Origin: an uncultured Nitrospira sp. | GTDB lineage: Bacteria > Nitrospirota > Nitrospiria > Nitrospirales > Nitrospiraceae | Assembly (NCBI GenBank): GCA_902500995.1 | Contig: CABVSR010000011.1 | Location: forward strand, 1 to 64,000 | DNA: 64,000 nt | Reading direction: 5' to 3' | Shown here: piece by piece, positions 24,869-32,998 of the stretch | How the letters are laid out: every line of letters begins with the position of its first letter | How positions within the stretch are numbered: the first letter of the stretch is position 1 | Made by a program: the position numbers and the translations under genes | Notes under the pieces: model-generated | Databases searched by the model: none | Seen by the model: the letters and a program-made list of their open reading frames with translations, nothing else | What the model was told of the DNA's origin: nothing

Positions 24869-25441
24869 TTAACGCACGGTGCCCGATGATATCGGCACCG
24901 GCTCATTCATGGCCGCCGCAGGCAGAGGCAGCCGCGGCGCACCGTCTTCCACCTCGCGCTCCGGAAACCGGATCGCAAACATCTCCAACGCCTGAGGCCG
25001 GAGCGGCAGTTCAAGCGCCCAAAAAGGATTGGCGATCAGCGCGACACAGGACGGAGCGACAAAAAATCCCAGCAACCGCTCCCGTTCTCGGCCGCGGAAT
25101 TGAGTCGGCAGCGGATGGATCTGCGCCCGCTCCACGTCGAGCAGCCCCAGCACCCGATCGACGACAAAGGAGCGTGAGGCTTCTTCATTGCCATAGAGAA
25201 CCAGTCTGGTGTCGGCTGAACGATCTCGGGACTTAACCTTGAGCCGAGCGGCGAGATCGGTTGGCTCGTAGTGCGCGCCGGCCCACGTGGCGACCCCGTC
25301 AGGGCCGGCCGAGCCAGGCATCACGATGCCGCGCACCCAGTGCGCCGGAAGCGCAACGGAGGAGTTGCCGATCAGCGTGATCAGAAATCTGATCGCGTGC
25401 CCGCTCGAGATGGTGACCGCCCGTTGCCCGCGTAGACTCAT
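24869..25441 (-). CDS. Strongly divergent CheW-like protein
   Basis: A 190-residue protein with a CheW-like pattern: IRFLITLIGNSSVALPAHWVRGIVMPG, YEPTDLAARLKVK, TRLVLYGNEEASRSFVVDRVLGLLDV and IHPLPTQFRGRERERLLGFFVAPSCVALIANPFWALEL. The order of strands matches CheW, but the NLRG-type receptor contact motif is absent and a proline-rich C-terminal tail of about 30 residues is added. It lies between two clear chemosensory genes on the same strand with short gaps. Weak SD. I rate the family call moderate. Confidence 0.6.
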   Translation of the reverse strand: MSLRGQRAVTISSGHAIRFLITLIGNSSVALPAHWVRGIVMPGSAGPDGVATWAGAHYEPTDLAARLKVKSRDRSADTRLVLYGNEEASRSFVVDRVLGLLDVERAQIHPLPTQFRGRERERLLGFFVAPSCVALIANPFWALELPLRPQALEMFAIRFPEREVEDGAPRLPLPAAAMNEPVPISSGTVR

Positions 25442-25488
25442 AGAGGTCTTTCATCCTGCCAGCAATGGCACGATTCGGCAAAACCTTG

Positions 25489-28400
25489 CTACTTTCCGGC
25501 GCGCGCTTCGACACCGGTCCATTTGCGCACTTCCTGGATCAACGCCCGCTCCTCGACCGGTTTGGCAATGTAGCCCGAGGCGCCGACACTGACGGCCATC
25601 TGGCGGTGCTTTTCTCCCGCCCGCGTCGTCATGACGAGAATCGGGGTCGCATGAGTCTGGGGTCGCGCCCGCAACGCTTGGATGACTTCATACCCGTTCA
25701 ATTTCGGCATCTCGAGATCGGTGATAATGAGCTGGTAGGCCTGCCCCATTGCCTTACGGCAACCCTCTTCGCCGTCGGTCGCGGTATCGACGGTATACCC
25801 CGCCGCTTCGAGCATGCGGCCCACGAACTTTCTGATGCTGAGGGAGTCATCGATCAGCAGGAGCGGCAGCGACGAGCCGGACGCCGGCGCCGCCTGGCTG
25901 TGCCCCGTGGCATCCTCGATCAACGGCACGGCCGGACCCTGCGAAAGTGACAGGGTGTCATGATACTCGCGCGTGGTCAGGCGGCTGACGTCCAGCACCA
26001 GCACCACACGTCCTTCCGGATCGATCGTGGCGCCCCCGAAGACCGACCGCTCGTACGGCTTGAGCCCGCCCAGCGACTTGATCACGATTTCCTGCCGGCC
26101 CAGCAGTTCGTCCACAGCGCAGCCGAGCGCGCCCGTCGACGTTCGTACGACCACCACGGGAGACCCTGCGTCTTCCGTTCCAGCCTCGCGGCGGATGAGG
26201 CTGCCGAGCGGATACACCTCGATCGCCTCGTCTCCGATTTGCACCACGCGCCGATCGCCCATTTGTTGAATGGTGGAAGCGGTCGACATCGTGACTTCGC
26301 GCACACTCGGAAGCGGAATCGCATACCGTTCTGTGCCGACCCGCACGAGCAAGGCCGTGGCGATCAGCAACGTGAGGGGCAAATGCATCGTAAACTTGGT
26401 GCCCTGTCCGCGCACCGACTCCACCTCGATATGGCCGTTCATCGTCTCGATGACGCGTTTGACCACATCCATGCCCACTCCGCGTCCCGCTTGATCGCCG
26501 ACGGCCTCGGCAGTGGAGAATCCGGGCAGGAAGATAAACTTGATGACTTCACTCTCGGGAAGGGTTTCAGCGACATCCTGCCGGACAAGGCCCAGCTTGA
26601 CGGCTTTCGCCTTGATCTTGGCGATGTCGAGTCCCGCGCCGTCGTCTTCGACCTCGATCAGGACCGAGTTGCCTCGGTGGGCGGCATGCAGATAAATGGT
26701 CCCCGCCTGCGGCTTGCCTTGGACCCGGCGGATCGCCGCCGGTTCAATCCCGTGATACACCGCGTTTCTGACGAGATGCACCAACGGATCAACCAGACGC
26801 TCAACGACGCCGGTGTCGATTTCAGTGTGTTCTCCCGAGGTGACAAGATTGACGTCTTTTCCCGTGGCCCTGGCCATTTCACGAGCCGCGCGCCGGAACC
26901 GCGTAAACGGCGTACCGATCGGCACCATACGAGCACGGGCGATTTCATCGCGCATGCCGAGTGTCAGCTGCTGCAGGGATCCCATGTCGTCCTGGGCGCG
27001 GTGGATCGACCCTGACAATTGTGACATGGATTCGCTGATGTCCGCGGTCACCTCGCTGATTCGACGCGCCAGGATATTGAAATCGTCGTATTTATCGAAT
27101 TCCAAACTGCCGAAGTCGGCGGTACCGGGAAAAGCCGGCGGCGTGGATTCTCCCTCCGTGGTGGGGGAAGGCTGAAAGGAAAAGGTGTGCTTATCTTCGA
27201 AGGCCCGCACAGCATCAGTGAGCCGATTCTTATTGGCCAGCACCTGACCGGCCAACTGGTCCAACGTGCGCAGCCGTTGTTCGAGCCGCCCTCGATCGAT
27301 GACCAGCTCGCCGACCAAGTTGAGCAGACGCTCCAGACGATCCCGGCTGACACGGATGACTTCCCGTTCCTCTGCCGCTTTTCCCTCGCCGGCATGAAGC
27401 GGCTCTGCCGCCTCGGATTCGTGCACATCAGAGGGAACGAGCGCGTCGGTCGGCTGATTGACCGGCTCCATCCCTCCCGCCGGCGAGACCTCTCCCAAGC
27501 CCTTCAACTCCTGCAGCGACGCCGCGAACCGCTGTCTCGTCCGGCTCAGCACTGTGGGATCTCGCCGCATCAGGGCACGAATGACATCGATGGCCCGCAG
27601 GAGGATATCCGTATGGCCGGGAAGGAACTTCACGCGGCCTTCACGAATGGCACCCATAAAATCTTCAATATGATGGGTCAAGTCGCCGATGGATTGAAAA
27701 CCGACCGTGTACGCCGACCCCTTCAGCGTATGGGCGGTGCGAAACAATTGATGGATGATGTCCTGGTCGGCCGCATCCTTGTCCACGCGCAGCAAGTCGG
27801 TCTCAAGACTGTCGAGGTATTCCTGAGCCTCGGGCGCGAAATAGGAGATGACCTCGGCATCGAGGAGGGGGATGAGATAGGCTTCGGACAATTCCACGGA
27901 GTGGCGGTCCTCGGCGGACGGCGCCACCGGCTCGACCGTCACGCTCGCCGCGAGCGTCATCTCCGGAACAGCGGCGGATGCCTGTGATACGGCCGCCATC
28001 TCCGCTTGCGGCGTCCGGGGCGCGCCTTGCTCCAGCTCATGAAGCCTTGCGATCACGCAGGGGACGGCCTTCCGCAACCGTTCCAACCGCTGCGCATCCC
28101 GTGCCATCAGCAAACGCATCACCTCGACCGCATCCCGCATGGCAGCGATCGACTGGGGCACGATGACGGACGTCCCCTCACGGACCGCGGTCATGCTGGT
28201 TTCGATCGGCAAGGCCACATCACCCACAACCTGAAAGCCCACGGTATACGCCGAGCCCTTCAGCGTATGGGCCACACGATACAACTGGTGAATGGTCTCT
28301 GCATCGTCCAGGTTGAGTTCTAGCCGTTGCAAAAGCGTGTGGATGGTCGTGAGGTACTCTTCGGCTTCGGGAGCAAAGTAGGACAGCACCTCTTCATCAA

Positions 28401-28866
28401 TCACGGGCAGGAGATAGTCGTCAAGCGGCTCGGCCGGGGTCGATGCAGACTGAGTGGGCTCCCCCTGAGACACGCCAGGCACGAATTGCGCGCACCGTTG
28501 AACGAATCCATCCACAAGAGAGGCGTCTTCGCCTTCCCCTCGCCCGATGTTCGCCACTTGACTTCGAAAGGATGCGACGATGTCCCGGATGACCTCGAAG
28601 ACCATCGGCCACTGATCCGGAGACAGGTCGTGCACATGTTCCAAGGTCTCTTCGAGCAGCGCGCCGAGCCGGCCGAGCCCGGGAAACCCGTACAAGAGCG
28701 CCGCGCCTTTTAATTTGTGGCCGACCGCATGGAACTCGGCCACGTCTGCCGGTTCAGGACGCGCCTGCCCTGCCGGGTGCAAGGCCTTCCAGAACCGCTC
28801 CATGTCGTCGGCGGCTTCAGCCACGAAAATGTCTAGCAGCTGGTTGCGATCGAAATCAGCGCTCAT
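25489..28866 (-). CDS. cheA: CheA-type hybrid histidine kinase with three Hpt domains
   Basis: A 1125-residue cytoplasmic kinase in the ChpA/PilL style. Order: Hpt1 with His50 (AVGHKLKGAALLYGF), Hpt2 with His200 and Hpt3 with His379 (both AHTLKGSAYTVGF, preceded by near-identical SYFAPEAEEYL and SYFAPEAQEYL), dimerisation helices near 503-535 (RLERLLNLVGELVIDRGRL), HATPase with N-box HLVRNAVYHGIEP, G1 DDGAGLD and G2 GRGVGMDVV, a CheW-like domain, and a C-terminal receiver (LLLIDDSLSIRKF; phospho-Asp in LIITDLEMPKLNGYEV; AKPVEE). It phosphorylates the receivers of the operon. Hpt2 and Hpt3 look like a recent internal duplication. GTAGGG is a modest SD. Confidence 0.93.
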   Translation of the reverse strand: MSADFDRNQLLDIFVAEAADDMERFWKALHPAGQARPEPADVAEFHAVGHKLKGAALLYGFPGLGRLGALLEETLEHVHDLSPDQWPMVFEVIRDIVASFRSQVANIGRGEGEDASLVDGFVQRCAQFVPGVSQGEPTQSASTPAEPLDDYLLPVIDEEVLSYFAPEAEEYLTTIHTLLQRLELNLDDAETIHQLYRVAHTLKGSAYTVGFQVVGDVALPIETSMTAVREGTSVIVPQSIAAMRDAVEVMRLLMARDAQRLERLRKAVPCVIARLHELEQGAPRTPQAEMAAVSQASAAVPEMTLAASVTVEPVAPSAEDRHSVELSEAYLIPLLDAEVISYFAPEAQEYLDSLETDLLRVDKDAADQDIIHQLFRTAHTLKGSAYTVGFQSIGDLTHHIEDFMGAIREGRVKFLPGHTDILLRAIDVIRALMRRDPTVLSRTRQRFAASLQELKGLGEVSPAGGMEPVNQPTDALVPSDVHESEAAEPLHAGEGKAAEEREVIRVSRDRLERLLNLVGELVIDRGRLEQRLRTLDQLAGQVLANKNRLTDAVRAFEDKHTFSFQPSPTTEGESTPPAFPGTADFGSLEFDKYDDFNILARRISEVTADISESMSQLSGSIHRAQDDMGSLQQLTLGMRDEIARARMVPIGTPFTRFRRAAREMARATGKDVNLVTSGEHTEIDTGVVERLVDPLVHLVRNAVYHGIEPAAIRRVQGKPQAGTIYLHAAHRGNSVLIEVEDDGAGLDIAKIKAKAVKLGLVRQDVAETLPESEVIKFIFLPGFSTAEAVGDQAGRGVGMDVVKRVIETMNGHIEVESVRGQGTKFTMHLPLTLLIATALLVRVGTERYAIPLPSVREVTMSTASTIQQMGDRRVVQIGDEAIEVYPLGSLIRREAGTEDAGSPVVVVRTSTGALGCAVDELLGRQEIVIKSLGGLKPYERSVFGGATIDPEGRVVLVLDVSRLTTREYHDTLSLSQGPAVPLIEDATGHSQAAPASGSSLPLLLIDDSLSIRKFVGRMLEAAGYTVDTATDGEEGCRKAMGQAYQLIITDLEMPKLNGYEVIQALRARPQTHATPILVMTTRAGEKHRQMAVSVGASGYIAKPVEERALIQEVRKWTGVEARAGK

Positions 28867-28917
28867 ACCCTACTGTGCATCCGAGCGGGCCTACCGCACC
28901 GCTCTTCTGGAATTCAG

Positions 28918-30792
28918 CTACGCGAGCTTGAATTGAGCAACCGACGAGTTCAGACCTTCGGCCAGCTTGGCCATGTCCTCGATCGTGAGTCGCGTGGAGT
29001 CGGTCTGTTTTTGCGTCGCCACGGCGCCGCCGGTGAACTCCTTGATCGCGCGCCCGACCTTCTCGGTCGAGACCGTCTGCTCGGACGCCGAGCTGGCGAT
29101 GTTCTGAGCCAGTTCGGAAGACCGTTTCGCAATATCTGAAATTTCGGCGAAGACGTCACCGGTCCGGAGGGCCGAGGCAGACCCGGCTTCCACGGCCTGG
29201 GTTTCATGCTCCATGGCCACCACCGCATCCTGCGTTTCCGTTTGAATCACTTTGACGAGATCGGCAATTTCACGCGTGGCCTGCGTCGAACTTTCGGCCA
29301 GCTTTCTCACCTGGTCGGCGACGACGGCGAACCGCGCGCCGGCCTCACCGGCACCCGCCGCTTCGATGGCGGCGTTGAGCGCGAGGAGGTTCGTCTGGTT
29401 GGCAATATCACGAATGGTCGACACGATCTGAGAAATCTCGAGCGACCGGTCACCCAGGCCCTTGACCTGTTTGGACATGCGTTGCACCGCGGAACGAATG
29501 CTTTGCATATCCCGCACCGTTTCCTGCACCGCGACGTTACCGCGTTCCGTCGCCGACAACACCTGCTTGGCGGAATCCGAAGACGCGCCGGCGGTGTTGG
29601 CGACTTGGCGCATGCTGGCGGCCAACTGCTCGACCGCGCCCAACGTTCGCACCGACTCTTCCGCTTGCGCCCGCGCCGTTCCGGACATCTGTCCGGCCGA
29701 ATCCCGCAGCGTCCCGGCCGACTTGTTCACGCGGTCGGCGGCTTCGCGCACCTGTTTCAACAATTGTCCGAACCGCGCGATCATGAGGTTGAACCCGTCG
29801 GCAAGGTTACCGAACATGTCGGCCGTCACCTCGCCGCGCCGCGTCAAGTCACCTTTACCGACCTCGGAGACGAGCACGAGAAATTGCATCAGTCGCTTCT
29901 GCATCAGGTCGCGTTCTTCCTCTGTCGAGACGAGCGCCGTAATTCGATCGAGCATGGCGTTGAACGCCGTGGCCATCTGCCCCAACTCATCGCGCGATCC
30001 AATCTTCGCGCGCGCCTGCAGATTGCCGCCCGCGGCCTGCGTGGCGACAGTGGCAATGTGCGCAATATTCCGCGACAGGAAAGTCGCCAGGAGATAGCCG
30101 ACGAACAACCCCAGCGCGACCGCCACCACACCGCCGGCCAGGAGAATGAACGTACCGCTGGCCGCCAGAGACTGGGCGTCGTCGTTCAGGTCCTTCGCCA
30201 CCGCCTCAATGCTGTTCACCTGCTCGTTGTGACGCTTCACGGCATTGTCGAACGACGGCGTCAAGTTCACCGTCAAGGCCAAGACACCGAGGGCCCGCAT
30301 TTGTTCTGCCTGTGCGGGCGAGAGGGTATTGCGATCGAAACTGTCCGCCATGGCGCTGAGCGCACCGTCGGCTTCATGAAAATACTTTTTGAGGGCCGGC
30401 TCGAACAGCGTGAGATCTTTCATTTCGTCGCGGCCCGATCGAGACACCCGCAGGTTGGTGCTCTTGTAATTGTTCACGGCTTTCTCGATCTCGGCTTTCA
30501 AGGGCTGGAGTTTCGTGACTTCCTGGGCGAAGTCGCCTTGTTTGGTGGCGGAAGCGACGTCCAGCAAGACCTGGTGATGTTTGGTGAGCGCCGTTCCCAT
30601 CTGGGCGAACTCGGCCAGCGGCACGGTGTAATCGATGTACACCGTTTGCGACTGGGCACTGAGCTGGCGCAGCGTGAAGACACCGACGCTCGCCATGATC
30701 ATGATGATGAAACTCACCAGACCGAAACTGAGCAGAAGTTTCGACCGTGTGTTCATGTCCTGGAATCGATTCGTGACGCCATGCCCGCTCAT
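28918..30792 (-). CDS. Methyl-accepting chemotaxis protein
   Basis: A 624-residue membrane receptor. TM1 is [21 protein letters not shown] (residues 19-39), then a periplasmic four-helix-bundle domain of about 165 residues, TM2 [27 protein letters not shown] (about 211-237), HAMP, and a long cytoplasmic signalling hairpin with tip [33 protein letters not shown] (quoted in part: [18 protein letters not shown]). It transmits a periplasmic cue to CheA through CheW. No CheR-tethering pentapeptide is seen at the C-terminus, and no CheR or CheB gene is in the cluster. AAGGAGGAG is a strong SD. It is the only receptor in the operon. Confidence 0.93.
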   Translation of the reverse strand: MSGHGVTNRFQDMNTRSKLLLSFGLVSFIIMIMASVGVFTLRQLSAQSQTVYIDYTVPLAEFAQMGTALTKHHQVLLDVASATKQGDFAQEVTKLQPLKAEIEKAVNNYKSTNLRVSRSGRDEMKDLTLFEPALKKYFHEADGALSAMADSFDRNTLSPAQAEQMRALGVLALTVNLTPSFDNAVKRHNEQVNSIEAVAKDLNDDAQSLAASGTFILLAGGVVAVALGLFVGYLLATFLSRNIAHIATVATQAAGGNLQARAKIGSRDELGQMATAFNAMLDRITALVSTEEERDLMQKRLMQFLVLVSEVGKGDLTRRGEVTADMFGNLADGFNLMIARFGQLLKQVREAADRVNKSAGTLRDSAGQMSGTARAQAEESVRTLGAVEQLAASMRQVANTAGASSDSAKQVLSATERGNVAVQETVRDMQSIRSAVQRMSKQVKGLGDRSLEISQIVSTIRDIANQTNLLALNAAIEAAGAGEAGARFAVVADQVRKLAESSTQATREIADLVKVIQTETQDAVVAMEHETQAVEAGSASALRTGDVFAEISDIAKRSSELAQNIASSASEQTVSTEKVGRAIKEFTGGAVATQKQTDSTRLTIEDMAKLAEGLNSSVAQFKLA

Positions 30793-30885
30793 CGTGCGCT
30801 CCTCCTTGTTACTTCGTGCTCAACGTTCGACGGCCGGTCGCACCATCCCTGGTTGCGCAGGCCCATGAATTCGACGCGAGGTCCA

Positions 30886-31431
30886 TTACAGGACCGACAC
30901 TGCCGGACTTCCCCCGTCCACCTGTGCGAAGACCTGCGGCACTTCCAGCACGCCTCCCAGGCGTTGTTCCAGACGCAGCACGGCCGACACGCAGGGTCGT
31001 GCGCCGGCCGGGCCGGCCTGCATGGCAGGCAAGAGATGCTCGCGGGGAACCGTATGAATTTCCGGAACGTAATCCACCAGCAGACCCACATGCCTCGCCC
31101 CGTGACGGATCACGACTGCGAAGGGCAGCGCCGAATTGCCGGCCGGTAAGCCGAGACTTCCGCGCAAATCGACCAGGGTAATGACCGTTCCCCGGAGGTT
31201 GGTCACTCCGGTGAGATAACTAGGCATACCGGGCACGGCCGTCACGGATTCCACTTCGAAGACTTCACTGACGTGGCGAAGGTCGATGGCAAAGAGTTCC
31301 CCTCCGAGCGTCAACACACACATGCGCAACGCGCCTTCGGTCGGTGCACTGGACGCTCTCGTTGAACCGGAGGGTCCCTGGGCCGGGACTGACGGGGAAG
31401 TCTGAGGCTGGATGATGGGAACGTCGCGCAT
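30886..31431 (-). CDS. cheW: CheW coupling protein
   Basis: The canonical CheW of the cluster, 181 residues. A 35-residue Pro/Ser-rich leader precedes the CheW domain: LRMCVLTLGGELFAIDLRHVSEVF, VPGMPSYLTGVTNLRGTVITLVDLR (the NLRG receptor and CheA contact loop), FAVVIRHGARHVGLLVDYV. It bridges the receptor and the kinase. It starts three bases after the CheY-like gene and precedes the receptor gene, the same order as PilH-PilI-PilJ in twitching-motility clusters. No SD is visible, so translation is probably coupled. Confidence 0.9.
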   Translation of the reverse strand: MRDVPIIQPQTSPSVPAQGPSGSTRASSAPTEGALRMCVLTLGGELFAIDLRHVSEVFEVESVTAVPGMPSYLTGVTNLRGTVITLVDLRGSLGLPAGNSALPFAVVIRHGARHVGLLVDYVPEIHTVPREHLLPAMQAGPAGARPCVSAVLRLEQRLGGVLEVPQVFAQVDGGSPAVSVL

Positions 31432-31434
31432 GAG

Positions 31435-31797
31435 TTAGTTCAATGCCCGTTTCACGGCGGCGACCAAATCTTCGGCCTTGAACGGCTTCACCACATATCC
31501 GTTCGCGCCCTGTTGCTGGCCCCAGAACTTATCGCTTTCCTGCCCCTTCGACGTGCACAGCACGATCGGAATACCTTTGAACCGGTCATCGCCCTTCAGG
31601 TCGCGGCATGCCTGGAATCCGTTACGCCCGGGCATCACCACGTCCAACACGATCAGATCGGGTTTATCCAAGGCCAGCTTGTCTTCGAGTTTGTCGGTGT
31701 TGGGATAGGACACCACGGTATGATTGGCAGATTTGAGATACCCTTCGATCAACTGCAGTTCGGCATACGAATCATCGACCACCACGATTTTGCTCAT
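31435..31797 (-). CDS. CheY/PilH-like single-domain response regulator
   Basis: Stand-alone receiver of 120 residues. Acidic pocket DD8-9, phosphoacceptor Asp52 in LIVLDVVMPGRNGFQA, switch Thr in IVLCTSKGQESDKFWGQQQGA and Lys in YVVKPFKAEDL are all present. The FWGQQQGANGY stretch is typical of the PilH/PilG group used with type IV pili. It would take phosphate from the CheA of the operon as output or as a phosphate sink. GGGGGG lies eight bases before the ATG. Confidence 0.88.
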   Translation of the reverse strand: MSKIVVVDDSYAELQLIEGYLKSANHTVVSYPNTDKLEDKLALDKPDLIVLDVVMPGRNGFQACRDLKGDDRFKGIPIVLCTSKGQESDKFWGQQQGANGYVVKPFKAEDLVAAVKRALN

Positions 31798-31865
31798 GAA
31801 TGCATCCCCCCTTCACACCGGCTGTACGTGAGCGACAGACAGGATTGTGCAATGCGCCGCCGCGC

Positions 31866-32600
31866 CTATTTCATTGGAATGACAATGCTGATGGCGCCGG
31901 CCAGATCACCTTCGTGCCAGCCTTCTTTCTTGGCGCCCGTGACATCGCGTTCGCCCTTCGGATTGCCGTGGCAGCTGAGGCACGTGGTCGCGGCATATTC
32001 CGGATCCATCATACGCAGCACCGGTTTCCCGTCCAGCATGGTCGCCCTGCTATACGGTTGTCCCTTGGGATGGCGCGTGTCCGAAAAAATTCTCAACACT
32101 TCAGATTCGAAGTCGTCCGGGCGGTTTCCCGGGAAACGGTAGTCGATGCTCGTCAGTTTCACGCGGATCCCGGTCTTGCGATAGAACCGCTCGCCGGATT
32201 TCCGCGCGAAGACGGCGGGGATGATGCCCTTGAAGCCGACACCCTGCTTATTGATCACGGGCTGCGCCTCATCGATCACTTCCTTCTCCGATTCCACCAG
32301 GGCGAGGAACAAGGGCGCTTGCGGAACGGTGGCGGGGCGGCTCAGATCGATCTTGGTCGCTTTGCGAAACCGGTCGATGACCTGATTGGCGACGTAGTCC
32401 CCCGTAAATCCCTTGTCACCCTTACTCGCGTCGTTGATGGTGGCCTGGTGTTCCGAGAGAACACCCCGTCCGACTTGCAGCAATTTAATGAGCAACTCAG
32501 CCGTCTCCGCTTCGGAATTGGCCGACGCAGAAACGGGCGCCCCGATGCAGATCGCTGTCAGGACAGCCACCGCCATTGCGCTGATACGATGATGTGCCAT
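31866..32600 (-). CDS. Periplasmic DUF3365 (Tll0287-like) haem protein
   Basis: A 244-residue exported protein with a signal peptide (hydrophobic core MAVAVLTAICIGAPVSA, cleavage near residue 27) and one c-type haem motif CLSCH near the C-terminus, inside the typical DUF3365 region (LRIFSDTRHPKGQPYSRATM, MMDPEYAATTCLSCHGNPKG, LAGAISIVIPM). Tll0287-type domains are redox- or gas-sensing haem folds with a PAS-like shape. It is the first gene of the chemosensory operon, 68 bases before the CheY-like gene, so it may be a periplasmic sensor feeding the receptor. The strong AGGAGG SD fixes the start. Confidence 0.85.
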   Translation of the reverse strand: MAHHRISAMAVAVLTAICIGAPVSASANSEAETAELLIKLLQVGRGVLSEHQATINDASKGDKGFTGDYVANQVIDRFRKATKIDLSRPATVPQAPLFLALVESEKEVIDEAQPVINKQGVGFKGIIPAVFARKSGERFYRKTGIRVKLTSIDYRFPGNRPDDFESEVLRIFSDTRHPKGQPYSRATMLDGKPVLRMMDPEYAATTCLSCHGNPKGERDVTGAKKEGWHEGDLAGAISIVIPMK

Positions 32601-32672
32601 GCCCCCTCCTCCTGCCGATCTCGATGTCGTTCCTGAGGAATTTGCTCGCAACCCTGCGTCAAACCTCTGTCA

Positions 32673-32700
32673 AAGATAGCGCAGAATATGCCATTGACAA
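32673..32700 (-). promoter_or_regulatory. Sigma70 promoter of the chemosensory operon
   Basis: Minus strand TTGTCA, 16 bases, TATCTT, about 75 bases before the DUF3365 start. Confidence 0.5.
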
Positions 32701-32704
32701 TTTT

Positions 32705-32740
32705 GGGCCCTGTAACTGAGTCCCTCAGTCACTGCGGCCC
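32705..32740. repeat. Imperfect inverted repeat
   Basis: Centre ACTGAG-TCC-CTCAGT with outer GGGCC/GGCCC arms and a few mismatches. It sits just upstream of the chemosensory promoter. It has no T-run on either strand; it may be a regulator site or a weak terminator for transcription coming from the cobalamin operon. Confidence 0.4.
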
Positions 32741-32998
32741 CGGCCTGCCTCGTGCACGTTTGGTGCCAAACAAAACAATTACTTAGAATTTTCCGACTCG
32801 GCGGAGGCGGAGGAAATGAACTCGGCGATTTTGCGGACAATTAGATGTGGACGATCAACCGCATCCTCGATCGGCTGTGAGGACTCAGTTGTTCAAGATT
32901 TCGAGCGGAGCGCCAAAGTTTGGTCGCTTGACGGGGGAAGTGTCAAAAATCCTGGGCAATGGAAGACGGCAGAAGCGCGAGGTGGATGGAAACCCAGG

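Larger units (their letters stand above)
32601..32998. other. Gene-free spacer between cobQ and the chemosensory operon
   Basis: About 400 bases. The left part holds the promoter described separately and an imperfect long hairpin. The right part, downstream of cobQ, contains nothing I can name. A plus-strand open frame there lacks spaced SD and overlaps the cobQ end. Confidence 0.5.

Noticed and set aside
29206-31149. A 647-codon plus-strand open frame opposite the receptor gene
   Set aside because: It is antisense to a clear methyl-accepting protein, rich in His/Arg/Gln as expected from reverse-strand codon bias in GC-rich DNA, and has no domain or SD.
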